From an uncultured bacterium (GTDB lineage Bacteria; Cyanobacteriota; Vampirovibrionia; Gastranaerophilales; Gastranaerophilaceae): a stretch of DNA of 34,370 nucleotides. A program made the position numbers and the translations under genes. Shown piece by piece: positions 8,046 through 15,633 of the stretch. The stretch spans positions 1-34,370 of the forward strand of contig CAOJDT010000012.1 in assembly GCA_948433295.1 (NCBI GenBank). Direction: 5' to 3'. Position 1 is the stretch's first letter, and every line of letters begins with the position of its first letter. The notes beneath the pieces are model-generated. The model had not been told where the DNA came from. It did not search any database and worked only from the letters and a program-made list of their open reading frames with translations.

Positions 8046-9122
8046 TTAAAGCTTTGGAATTTTTATAATAAATTCGCTGCCTTTTTGTGGTTCGCTTTTT
8101 ACCGAAATTTTACCTCCGTGCATTTTTACGATTTCGGAGGTTATTGTAAGCCCTAAGCCTGTTGAATCCGCCATTTGTGATATTTGAACGAATTTATCGA
8201 ATATTTTTTTATGGAATTCTTTCTCAATTCCGCATCCGTTATCTTTTACCGAAATCGTTATATTATTTGCGCTCTCAGAGGATTTAATTTGAACCAATCC
8301 GTTTTCGGGAGTGAATTTTATCGCATTACTTAACAAATTGAAAAATATCTGTTGTATTTTTGTATAATCTGCCGTAATTTTCATCTCCTCCGGTATCTTA
8401 GACCGAAATTTCAGGTTTTTCTTTGCAAAAAGCGGTTTTAATATGTTCACTACTTCGTTGACATTTTGTTTTAAGTCAAAAGTTCTTAGAGTCAAATTCA
8501 TTGTTCCTGATTCGATTTTAGAAATATCAAGAATTTCGTTGACCATTGTTAAAAGGTGTAAACCCGCAATCCGTATATCTTCCACGTATTCCGACTGTTT
8601 TTCGTTAAGGGTTCCTATAAACTGTGAATCGAGCAATTCTGCAAATCCTAGTATTGAATTGAGCGGAGAGCGAAGTTCATGTGAGACATTTGAAATAAAA
8701 TTATTTTTTATAAGATTTTCGGTGTTTTTTGCCGAAATACCTTCCTGAAGCATACTTAATTGCATTTTTATTATTGAATTCATTTCTATGTCTTTTAGAA
8801 TACCGGCAATAATCGTCGCGCAAGATTCAAAAACGAGAATTTCTTCTTCCGTAAAGATTTTGTTTCGTCCGATTTCTATTATTCCGAAATTTAATCCCTG
8901 TACACATAATTCGGCTTCGGTAACGTGTTTTGGTGTTATATTGCAATTGTTAGAGTAAGTCAGAGTTTTTTCTTTACCGTTAAGGTAATATATTTTCCCG
9001 CAGTCAAACTCAACAATGCGGTTAAGTGTATCAAAAAGCGCTGTTTCCACATTGTTTTCATCAAATTTTACGGAATAAAAATTCTTAATTTTGTTTATTG
9101 AATTTTTGTAATAGTTTTTCAA
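8046..9122 (-). CDS. Soluble sensor histidine kinase with GAF-like input domain
   Basis: 358 residues with no membrane segment. Residues 20-115 look like a GAF-type sensor. The HisKA dimerisation/phosphoacceptor helix contains VSHELRSPLNSILGF with His148. The ATPase domain shows an N box (NLLSNAIKFTPENG), G1 (VKDNGCGIE) and G2 (STGLGLTI). The start appears to be TTG at 9122, with AAGGA 6 bases upstream, 2 bases after the hpt stop. No response regulator is encoded nearby, so this is an orphan kinase. It lies where ftsH often follows tilS-hpt in other bacteria. The signal is unknown; a soluble GAF domain suggests a cytoplasmic ligand or redox cue. Confidence 0.9.
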   Translation of the reverse strand: MKNYYKNSINKIKNFYSVKFDENNVETALFDTLNRIVEFDCGKIYYLNGKEKTLTYSNNCNITPKHVTEAELCVQGLNFGIIEIGRNKIFTEEEILVFESCATIIAGILKDIEMNSIIKMQLSMLQEGISAKNTENLIKNNFISNVSHELRSPLNSILGFAELLDSQFIGTLNEKQSEYVEDIRIAGLHLLTMVNEILDISKIESGTMNLTLRTFDLKQNVNEVVNILKPLFAKKNLKFRSKIPEEMKITADYTKIQQIFFNLLSNAIKFTPENGLVQIKSSESANNITISVKDNGCGIEKEFHKKIFDKFVQISQMADSTGLGLTITSEIVKMHGGKISVKSEPQKGSEFIIKIPKL

Positions 9123-9124
9123 AA

Positions 9125-9649
9125 TTAATCCTTATATCCGATAAATCTGAGGTTTCTCATATATCCTTCGTAATCAAGTCCGTAGCCGACAACGAATTTA
9201 TCATCAATTTCAAATCCGTAATAATCGGGTTCAATATCGGTTTTTCTCGTAATTTTTTTGTCAAGAAGCGAACAGAATTTTGTAGATTTTGTATGAAAAT
9301 TAGCGTGCATAAAATCCATTAAGAACTTTGCAGTCAATCCTGTATCAACTATATCTTCTATAATAAGAACGTTTTTTCCGTTCAAATCAGGGAGAGAAAT
9401 ATCAACGGCATTAACTTTTCCTGATGTATTGAACCCTGTTCCGTAACTTGAAAGTCGGATAAATTCCATTTTTAACGGCATATTAAGGTGTTTGACAAGG
9501 TCTGTTGCAAACATAACCGCACCTTTTAAAACGCAGATTGCAACAACTTCTTCACCGTTGTAAAACGCGTTCATTTCTTCTCCGAGTTCTTTTATTCTGT
9601 TCTGGATTTCCTCTTCCGAGAACAATACTTTTAAATCTTCAGCTTTCAT
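9125..9649 (-). CDS. hpt: Hypoxanthine (guanine) phosphoribosyltransferase
   Basis: 174 residues, usual length. It converts hypoxanthine or guanine and PRPP into IMP or GMP in purine salvage. The PRPP-binding signature VLIIEDIVDTGLT is at 94-106, with the acidic pair EDIVDTG. LKGAVMFATDLVKHL (PPi loop) and the C-terminal DDKFVVGYGLDYEG loop match bacterial Hpt. The start ATG at 9649 has a strong AAGGAAGG upstream and overlaps the 3' end of tilS by 11 bases, so translation is coupled. The tilS-hpt pair is conserved across many bacteria. Confidence 0.95.
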   Translation of the reverse strand: MKAEDLKVLFSEEEIQNRIKELGEEMNAFYNGEEVVAICVLKGAVMFATDLVKHLNMPLKMEFIRLSSYGTGFNTSGKVNAVDISLPDLNGKNVLIIEDIVDTGLTAKFLMDFMHANFHTKSTKFCSLLDKKITRKTDIEPDYYGFEIDDKFVVGYGLDYEGYMRNLRFIGYKD

Positions 9650-10958
9650 TATAACCTTCCTTTTTAACCAATTTTAACACATGTGTGGATGTTCGGACAA
9701 CTTTTATTTTTTCGCTTAATCCTATACCTGCCGCCCATAAAACTTCGTTGCCGTTGCACAATAAAGGTATTGAGCCTTTTTCGTGATTAGGAATTTTTTT
9801 ATCATTAAAGTATTTTTTTAATTTTTTACTCCCTGCAGTGCCCAACGGGTGAATAATGTCACCGTTTTTTCTGTATCTCAGTGTAAAATTTATATCTGAG
9901 AGTTCGATAAACGCTGTCATATCTTTATCTTTTGGAAATTCATTCACAGTTTTACAATAGGGTTTCATTGTAAAAATATATTCGTCAAACTCGAATTCGC
10001 CCTCGTGAGAAATTTCAACTTCCCTATAAGTGTCGTTTGATTCCGTTATGAATTCGAACTTTTCGCTATTTGCAAAAATCCATAATCCTTTTGTGACAGA
10101 GCCTTTTTTACCTGATTTTGATTCGGAATTTTTATTGATAAATTCAACGATTTCCGTAATCTTTTTTCTGTCATATTCCAGATTATTTTTGATAAAATAT
10201 TCGTGAATCAGATAATTTTGCGCTGGTTTGCCAAGTTTAATAAACTTTTGTGTAGAATTTCCTGTTTCTTCTTTAATTTTGTCCATGTATTCACGAACAA
10301 GTTCGGAGGTTTCTTTTGCGGATTCTGCGAGGTTTTTGAGAGCGTGTGTGTAATTTTCGTTTATCTCTGCAATCAGCGGCAAAAGTTTATGTCTGATGAA
10401 GTTTCTTCGATATTTTGTATCGTTGTTCGAACTGTCATTTATGGGTTTTAGTCTTTTTTTATTGCAATAATTTTCAATTTCTTCGCGTTTTATATCAATA
10501 AGCGGGCGGTAAAAATTTCCGCGATTTTCGGCAATGCCGTTTAGTCCAGTAATCCCCGTTCCTTTCAAAATTCTGTAAATAAGTGTCTCTGCCAAATCAT
10601 CAAGGTTATGCGCCGTCAGAATCGCATCTGCGCCGAATTTTTCTATACATTTTTCAAAAAATTTATAACGTGCTTCTCTTGCCGCGGTTTCTGTATGAGG
10701 AACGGTATCGGGAAGTTTTTCACAGTAAAAATCAATCGTGTTATCGCAACAAAATTTGCGGCAGAAATCTTCGTCCCGAAGGCTTTCGTCTCCGCGCCAA
10801 TTGTGGTTAAGATGTATGGCTGTAACATTATAACCGAGTTCTTTTACAATATTAAGCAGGCATAAAGAATCATACCCTCCGGAAAATCCCACAAGAAGTT
10901 TTTTCCCGTTCAGATCGTATGTATCCAAAAAACTTTTTACGGTTTCAGTGATATTCAT
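9639..10958 (-). CDS. tilS: tRNA(Ile)-lysidine synthase
   Basis: 439 residues. TilS modifies C34 of tRNA-Ile(CAU) to lysidine so that it reads AUA, an important codon in this AT-rich genome. The N-type ATP pyrophosphatase loop SGGYDS is at 26-31. LTAHNLDDLAETLIYRILKG and PLIDIKREEIENYC are typical of the family. A TilS C-terminal domain is indicated by LRYRKNGDIIHPLGTAGSKK and KKIPNHEKGSIPLLCNGNEV. The start overlaps the stop of the Clp_N-repeat gene as ATGA, so the two are translationally coupled. Confidence 0.95.
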   Translation of the reverse strand: MNITETVKSFLDTYDLNGKKLLVGFSGGYDSLCLLNIVKELGYNVTAIHLNHNWRGDESLRDEDFCRKFCCDNTIDFYCEKLPDTVPHTETAAREARYKFFEKCIEKFGADAILTAHNLDDLAETLIYRILKGTGITGLNGIAENRGNFYRPLIDIKREEIENYCNKKRLKPINDSSNNDTKYRRNFIRHKLLPLIAEINENYTHALKNLAESAKETSELVREYMDKIKEETGNSTQKFIKLGKPAQNYLIHEYFIKNNLEYDRKKITEIVEFINKNSESKSGKKGSVTKGLWIFANSEKFEFITESNDTYREVEISHEGEFEFDEYIFTMKPYCKTVNEFPKDKDMTAFIELSDINFTLRYRKNGDIIHPLGTAGSKKLKKYFNDKKIPNHEKGSIPLLCNGNEVLWAAGIGLSEKIKVVRTSTHVLKLVKKEGYNES

Positions 10959-12313
10959 TGTTTGAATTTTTTAATGCCTTCTTTAATTTCCACAGCGTCG
11001 ACGCCTAACTGTTCAAGAACTCTCATTGCAACGCTTGTCGGTTCTGTCGTAAGTGCCAGAAGCATGTGCGAGGATTCAATTCGGGATTTGTGTTCTTTTT
11101 TCGCAAATTCCCATGCTGCTTCCAGGACTCGTTTTGCGCGTTGAGTGAATACAATTTCGCGGTCAAAATACTCGTTGCCGAAGCCGATTATATTTTCTAC
11201 CACTTTTCTGGCGTCTCTGATGTTTATTTCCAACTCGGAAAGAACTTCCGCACCTACGCCCGTAGCTTCACCGAGAATCCCGAGTAAAAACATTTCCGTA
11301 CCCACGATATTTCTTCCGAGCCTGCGTGCTTCTTCTTTTGCAAGACGCAGGATAGTGAGAGTTTCGGGCATTTGTTTTTCAATAGGTTTGATAATACTGT
11401 GAGCCAAATCATCGTCTGAAATTTTCAATTCTTTAAGAATTTCATACGCAAGCCCTTTCTTAGTTTTGAGAACACCGAGGACAATGTGTTCGGGCAAGAC
11501 AACAGAAGAACCGAGTTCTTTTGCGGTTTGCAGTGCCATATTCATTGTTGTAAAGGCGTTAGGCGTAAAAATAATTTGTCTTCCTTCGTATTCAGCCTGG
11601 CGTGATTGAACTTTTTGAAGCTTTTCTTCAAACTGTTCTGCCGTAACTCCGTTTTGCGCAAGGATTTTTGAAAGTTCTGAATCTTTATCTTCAAGGATTG
11701 ACGAAATAATTTGTTCAGTGCCGAGAATTTCGTAATTTGACGCTGATAATTTAGCAACCGCGCGTTCAAAAATTTCAGTGGATTCTGCGCTGTCAAAGAG
11801 TGCATCGGCGGCTTCGCTCGAGTTTTTCTTATTTTCTTTGTTTTCGTCAATTTCGGGATGATAAAGTTTTTTGATTTTTTTCTGAACGAGTTTTTCCAGA
11901 AGATTTTTCGCCATATAAACATCAAATCCCATTTTTTCGAGTGTATTAACGTTATTTGAGTGTTTATCGGTGATTACCGCAAGGAATAAATGTTCGTAGA
12001 GGATAGACGGATTGCCTGATTTGTTGGCTAAATCCAGAGTCTTTTTAAGAATTGTTTTGACGTGATTGCTGAAGTTTGCGTTGGCGTTTGTGTGGATTTT
12101 TTCCGTAATAACAAGGTCTTTCGATATTTCTTCGTAAAGATTTTCATAAGAAATGTTTGCCATTTTAAAAATTTTTAGCGAAACTCCTTTTGCCTCGTGA
12201 ACAAGCGCCAGTAAAAGATGTTCCGATAAAATATATTCGGACTGCATTTCTTCAGCGATTCTTTGTGCCTCTGCAACAGTATTTATTGCTTTTTCGGTAA
12301 ATTTTTCAAACAA
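10955..12313 (-). CDS. ATPase-less protein with three tandem Clp_N domains
   Basis: 452 residues made almost wholly of six Clp_N-type repeats, equal to three ClpC/ClpA N-domains, with no AAA+ module: no Walker A and no P-loop. Recognisable repeats begin with YILSEHLLLALVHEAKGVSL (~27-46), SILYEHLFLAVITDK, EILGTEQIISSILEDK, VVLPEHIVLGVLKTKKGLAY, NIVGTEMFLLGILGEATGVG and RIESSHMLLALTTEP. The last pair, joined by DARKVVENIIGFG, is very like a ClpC N-terminus. Acidic/Lys linkers separate the units. Clp N-domains bind adaptors (MecA, ClpS) or substrates, so this protein may be an adaptor, anti-adaptor or scaffold for a ClpC encoded elsewhere; plastid ClpT proteins are a partial precedent. The start is TTG at 12313 with AGGA 7 bases upstream. 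Flanking genes are intact and carry no AAA remnants, so it does not look like a broken clpC. Confidence 0.85.
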   Translation of the reverse strand: MFEKFTEKAINTVAEAQRIAEEMQSEYILSEHLLLALVHEAKGVSLKIFKMANISYENLYEEISKDLVITEKIHTNANANFSNHVKTILKKTLDLANKSGNPSILYEHLFLAVITDKHSNNVNTLEKMGFDVYMAKNLLEKLVQKKIKKLYHPEIDENKENKKNSSEAADALFDSAESTEIFERAVAKLSASNYEILGTEQIISSILEDKDSELSKILAQNGVTAEQFEEKLQKVQSRQAEYEGRQIIFTPNAFTTMNMALQTAKELGSSVVLPEHIVLGVLKTKKGLAYEILKELKISDDDLAHSIIKPIEKQMPETLTILRLAKEEARRLGRNIVGTEMFLLGILGEATGVGAEVLSELEINIRDARKVVENIIGFGNEYFDREIVFTQRAKRVLEAAWEFAKKEHKSRIESSHMLLALTTEPTSVAMRVLEQLGVDAVEIKEGIKKFKQ

Positions 12314-12316
12314 ATC

Positions 12317-12592
12317 TTAATCCTCGTCTTCAATTTCATCTTCAAGGCTTTCTACATAAGCCGCTACTTTTTCGAATTCCGCATCATCGTCGATTGTTTC
12401 GAAAATATAGTCTTCGCCGTCTTTTGATAATCTCATAAGAACGATTTCATCTTCTTCGCCGGCTTGTGATTCTGTAGGGAGAAGAAGGGCGTATTCCTGT
12501 TCGTCTACTTCTACGATGTCGAAAAGTTCAAATGTAATTTTGTTTCCGTTTTCGTCAATGGTTTCGATTAATTGATCATTTTCTTTTGTCAT
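12317..12592 (-). CDS. DUF1292 (YrzB-like) acidic protein
   Basis: 91 residues, very acidic. The central NKITFELFDIVEVDEQEYAL and a DDAEFEKVAAYVESLEDE end match DUF1292 proteins such as Bacillus YrzB, whose biochemical role is unknown. I place the start at ATG 12592, with AGAGGA 4-5 bases upstream; the frame extends 18 codons further, but into the ruvX 3' end. The ruvX-DUF1292 order is the same as in many Firmicutes, supporting both assignments. It lies 3 bases before the Clp_N-repeat gene. Confidence 0.85.
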   Translation of the reverse strand: MTKENDQLIETIDENGNKITFELFDIVEVDEQEYALLLPTESQAGEEDEIVLMRLSKDGEDYIFETIDDDAEFEKVAAYVESLEDEIEDED

Positions 12593-12609
12593 TTTGTCCT
12601 CTTTCTTTT

Positions 12610-13011
12610 TTATTTTCGTGACAGGTATTGTTCCAGTATAATACAAGCACTTTCAATATCAACCAGTCCTTTATTTTTCTTAAAGTCTATTTTTTTATTT
12701 CGTAAATTTTCTTCTGCCGTGTCTGATGTAAGACGTTCGTCTTCAAAGATTATCTCGTAACCTTGAATTTTATTGGCGAATTCAATACAATCATCTGCCT
12801 GAAATCCTTTTGTTCCGTCCATATTCAGCGGAACCCCGCAGACGATTTTTTTTACGTTATTTTCTTTTGCAATTTTTTGAATTTCTTCAAGCGCCTTTGT
12901 TTCAGGTTGGCGTTGAATGCAGGAATGTCCGTTGGCGAGCATTAACAAATAATCGCTTAGTGCCACGCCTATTCTTTTTGTTCCGATATCAAGCGCCATA
13001 ACTTTATACAT
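12610..13011 (-). CDS. ruvX: Putative pre-16S rRNA nuclease, RuvX/YqgF family
   Basis: 133 residues, close to the usual ~138. It has an RNase H-like fold with ALDIGTKRIGVALSD at 6-20 (first catalytic Asp), IVCGVPLNMDGTKGFQ (the GxPxxxxG motif) and IIFEDERLTSDTAEENL (the DERxT motif), then DIESACIILEQYL. The family matures the 16S 5' end. ATG 13011 is preferred over the longer in-frame start at 13041 because the extra residues are inside the preceding gene. Start and stop overlap by 8 bases, so coupling is expected. Confidence 0.93.
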   Translation of the reverse strand: MYKVMALDIGTKRIGVALSDYLLMLANGHSCIQRQPETKALEEIQKIAKENNVKKIVCGVPLNMDGTKGFQADDCIEFANKIQGYEIIFEDERLTSDTAEENLRNKKIDFKKNKGLVDIESACIILEQYLSRK

Positions 13012-14578
13012 TCTGCACCCACTTATTTTCAATTTTTTCAATAATTGCGTCTAATTCTTTTAATGTTAGTTGACCATTATTCTCTTCAGTATTGAATTTC
13101 AGAGTAAAGTAATACTCGTAAATACTTTTTCTTAATATATTTTTTAATACTTCGGAGAATACATTGTTATCGTTATATATTGCAAGAAGATTCGACGCAT
13201 CATTATGTTTGTTATCAAGCATTTTTAAATAAGCGCAGTTCAAAAGTCTTTTACGCCAGATTTCGCGTTCTTCCGTGTAGAAAATCAAATCGATATTTTG
13301 GTTTATCAGACTGTCGAAATCCGTATTTTTCAAATCTGACGTTACGCTTTCGTTAAGTTTTTGCAAGAATGTTTCAAATTCACTGCTGTAGTGTGCGTCA
13401 AGGAACCAGTGTTCCATAAATTCATAAGTTTCTATTTTTGCCTCTTGCGGCGGAAACTGCGATGTTAGAATTGTTTTTAAATCTTCAGTATCGTATTCTA
13501 TATCCGCAAGAAGATTTTTCCAGCATACATATTCATAAGGCAAGAGCCAGTTGTTTGCTTTTTTCTTGGAAAGCTTTTCCGAATGCAAAAGCAGTGTTTT
13601 TAATGATTTTGCGGGAATATTAAGTGAAGGTTCATCCTTGTAGAAACGTTCGATAATTTTGTCGCATTCGAACTGTGAAATATCGTTAAATCCAAAACAG
13701 TCGCGGATTCCGTTATAATCATTTGTTACAATCGCAACGAATTGAACCCTTTTTTCCGAATTCGTGCGAGAAAAGATTAACGCTTGATTGCCATGTCCAT
13801 CCGGATATGTAACGCAACAACGATAAGGTTTTGATTCTGAAAGGAGGTTTTTATAAAATTCTTGGGAATTGTCTTCTCTTATTCCGCTAAGTTTAAGGAT
13901 TGAGAGATTTTTCTTAACCGAAGGTTTTAATTCCTCGCTTACAAATTCCATTGCTGTATTCAAAGCATGGTATGCAAGTTGTGATTTCGAATTTCCGAGG
14001 AGCGAGAGTGCTTCCTTGCCTATTTCGGAATCGGGCTGTGAAAGAAATACCGGAACCAGAATATTTGCAAGAGCGTCTTTTTCGTAATCATCCGCAAGTG
14101 ATTTTATTAAAAGAACTTTATCCTTTTCGTTAACAGCGCTCAAAAAGTCCAGAAAATCAATCTGTACTTCAGGATTCACTATTGCTTTATCCAGAAGTCT
14201 TTTAGTATCTTCGTCAATGATTTCGTCCGAATTTTCGATAAAGCCTTCGTAATCTTCGTATTTCCAATCGGTTTCCAAATCTCTAAGCAGGTTAAGTACG
14301 ATGATTTTTGCCTCAACCGATGCCAGATTGTTTTTTAGAATTGCCCAGAGTTGATTGATTAACTCTTCTTTTTCGCAGTATCTTTCCAGAAGAATTTTTA
14401 TATTTTGTTCATTTTCTGATTTTATGTTTATTAGTTCTTTGAAAAGAATCTTGTTAATAATATTTTTGTTGCAATTATCCAGTGATTCAAAATCAGCGTC
14501 AGAGATTTTTCTGTCGTTTTTGGACAGAATTCGTACGAGTTCGGCTTTTATTTCAAAAGGATTAAGTTCTTTTACCAT
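13004..14578 (-). CDS. Large helical (HEAT-like) protein of unknown function
   Basis: 524 residues. The first ~230 are acidic helices in HEAT/ARM-like pairs (EAKIIVLNLLRDL, NEKDKVLLIKSLADD, DSEIGKEALSLLG). A short alpha/beta-looking segment follows, at about 250-290: CCVTYPDGHGNQALIFSRTN, then VQFVAIVTNDYNGIRDCFGF. A helical C-terminal region has several Trp/Tyr-rich stretches (NNWLLPYEYVCWKNLL, EREIWRKRLL). I recognise no enzyme motif. Its start shares one base with the stop of the ClpX-type zinc finger gene (TAATG) and its end overlaps ruvX, so it is translated together with both. HEAT-like scaffolds often mediate protein contacts; a role with the neighbouring Clp-like proteins is inference. 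Confidence 0.8.
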   Translation of the reverse strand: MVKELNPFEIKAELVRILSKNDRKISDADFESLDNCNKNIINKILFKELINIKSENEQNIKILLERYCEKEELINQLWAILKNNLASVEAKIIVLNLLRDLETDWKYEDYEGFIENSDEIIDEDTKRLLDKAIVNPEVQIDFLDFLSAVNEKDKVLLIKSLADDYEKDALANILVPVFLSQPDSEIGKEALSLLGNSKSQLAYHALNTAMEFVSEELKPSVKKNLSILKLSGIREDNSQEFYKNLLSESKPYRCCVTYPDGHGNQALIFSRTNSEKRVQFVAIVTNDYNGIRDCFGFNDISQFECDKIIERFYKDEPSLNIPAKSLKTLLLHSEKLSKKKANNWLLPYEYVCWKNLLADIEYDTEDLKTILTSQFPPQEAKIETYEFMEHWFLDAHYSSEFETFLQKLNESVTSDLKNTDFDSLINQNIDLIFYTEEREIWRKRLLNCAYLKMLDNKHNDASNLLAIYNDNNVFSEVLKNILRKSIYEYYFTLKFNTEENNGQLTLKELDAIIEKIENKWVQNV

Positions 14579-14847
14579 TATTTTCTTGCTTTCCCCCAGA
14601 ACGCGTCGAGAATCTGCTGGGCTTCTGCTGAAGGCATTCTGTCGTTAAGTATAAGGTATTGAACAGCAATCATTGCGCATTCGGAGCATATATTAACTCC
14701 GGGTCCCTGTACCATTTTTAATACATGTGTATTAGGTCTTTTACAAAAACTGCAGTATACCAATTCGTCATTGTTGGTGTCGGAAGCGGTTTCTTCTTTG
14801 TGAGTGCCGCGTTTTGCCCCTAACTTAACTACTTTATCTTCAGACAT
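14578..14847 (-). CDS. Stand-alone ClpX-type C4 zinc finger protein
   Basis: 89 residues. YCSFCKRPNTHVLKMVQGPG (31-50) followed by VNICSECAMIAVQYL reproduces the ClpX zinc-binding domain: Cys32, Cys35, Cys54 and Cys57 in two CxxC pairs separated by the GPGVxIC strand. In ClpX this dimeric domain recruits substrates and adaptors such as SspB. Here there is no AAA+ domain; the protein ends after a short helix (AEAQQILDAFWGKARK). The start ATG 14847 has AAGGAG about 6 bases upstream, and the gene is first in the operon, directly behind a strong promoter. It could act as an adaptor-binding decoy or an adaptor for ClpXP, or simply be a small zinc protein of the same fold. Confidence 0.85.
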   Translation of the reverse strand: MSEDKVVKLGAKRGTHKEETASDTNNDELVYCSFCKRPNTHVLKMVQGPGVNICSECAMIAVQYLILNDRMPSAEAQQILDAFWGKARK

Positions 14848-14898
14848 GTTTATTCTCCTTTATTAGACCTTTTACACGATAGAAAATATCATACATTT

Positions 14899-14927
14899 AT
14901 TGTAACTTAAATGTATAAATTTGCCAA
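14899..14927 (-). promoter_or_regulatory. Promoter of the Clp-like/tilS/hpt operon
   Basis: Read on the minus strand: TTGGCA at 14927-14922, a 17-base spacer and TACAAT at 14904-14899; start about 14892. The -35 overlaps that of the divergent promoter. Confidence 0.6.
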
Positions 14928-14949
14928 ATACTTTTGATTAATTTATAAT
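14921..14949 (+). promoter_or_regulatory. Promoter of the TPR lipoprotein/lgt/MFS operon
   Basis: TTGCCA at 14921-14926, a 17-base spacer and TATAAT at 14944-14949; start about 14956. The ~65-base leader has a small hairpin, TGCCC 14975-14979 with GGGCA 14987-14991. Confidence 0.6.
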
Positions 14950-15021
14950 AACTTTAAATATCGTTTAAAAAGACTGCCCGTATGTGGGGCAAATCAGCTA
15001 AAAGAAGAGGGATGATTTTCT

Positions 15022-15630
15022 ATGAAAAAAGCACTTTTATTAGTAAGTATTCTTTTTATACCAGTATTAACAACTGCCTGTATTAATAATTTAGCCGTTC
15101 AAGAATTGAATAATAAAGCGGCTGCCTTTATGGAACAGGGAAATTATCAGGAGGCTATTGAACGTCTCAAATCCAGTATTGATTTAGATTCTTCGTTATA
15201 TGAATCTCATTACAATCTCGCGGTTGCTTATGCTAAAGCCGAAGATTATGCCAATGCTATTTCCTCTTATGAAAAGACCTTACAACTTAATCCTGATTTT
15301 GCCGATGCATATTATTCTTTGGCCGTTGCTCAGGAAGATTTGGCAAGCGATATTTCTTCATGTTCAATGTCTGTGGACGATGAAGGTAACTTAGAAAAAC
15401 AGGAAATTAACGACATTAATGAAGACAAGGCATGCAATTTATCTGCAAACTCAAAGAAATTTGCCGATGAATTAGTTAAAGGTGCCGTAAATAATTATCA
15501 GGTATATCTTGAAAAGAACGCTTCTGCGCAAGACCGCGAAGAAGTTGAAAACCACATAAACGATTTGAATGTAAGATTAAACGGGGCTGATTCTAAATCC
15601 TCTGTTCCCGCTGCATTTGCTCAAGAGTAG
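15022..15630 (+). CDS. TPR-repeat lipoprotein
   Basis: 202 residues. A lipoprotein signal peptide ends at the lipobox LTTAC with lipidated Cys20. At least two clear TPRs follow: NNKAAAFMEQGNYQEAIERL, then SHYNLAVAYAKAEDYANAIS with SYEKTLQLNPDFADAYYSLA. The C-terminal half is charged, with a Ser/Ala-rich tail. It probably sits at the outer face of the inner membrane or in the outer membrane as a scaffold. It lies 3 bases before lgt, which encodes the enzyme that lipidates this class of protein. The start ATG has GAGGG about 10 bases upstream. Confidence 0.85.
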   Translation: MKKALLLVSILFIPVLTTACINNLAVQELNNKAAAFMEQGNYQEAIERLKSSIDLDSSLYESHYNLAVAYAKAEDYANAISSYEKTLQLNPDFADAYYSLAVAQEDLASDISSCSMSVDDEGNLEKQEINDINEDKACNLSANSKKFADELVKGAVNNYQVYLEKNASAQDREEVENHINDLNVRLNGADSKSSVPAAFAQE

Positions 15631-15633
15631 ATT

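Noticed and set aside
10955-12313. Pseudogene of clpC
   Set aside because: The frame is intact, all six repeats are distinct and complete, both neighbours overlap or abut it, and no AAA+ remnant remains.
14975-14991. Small riboswitch in the lipoprotein leader
   Set aside because: Only a 5-bp hairpin is seen, with no match to a known short riboswitch consensus.
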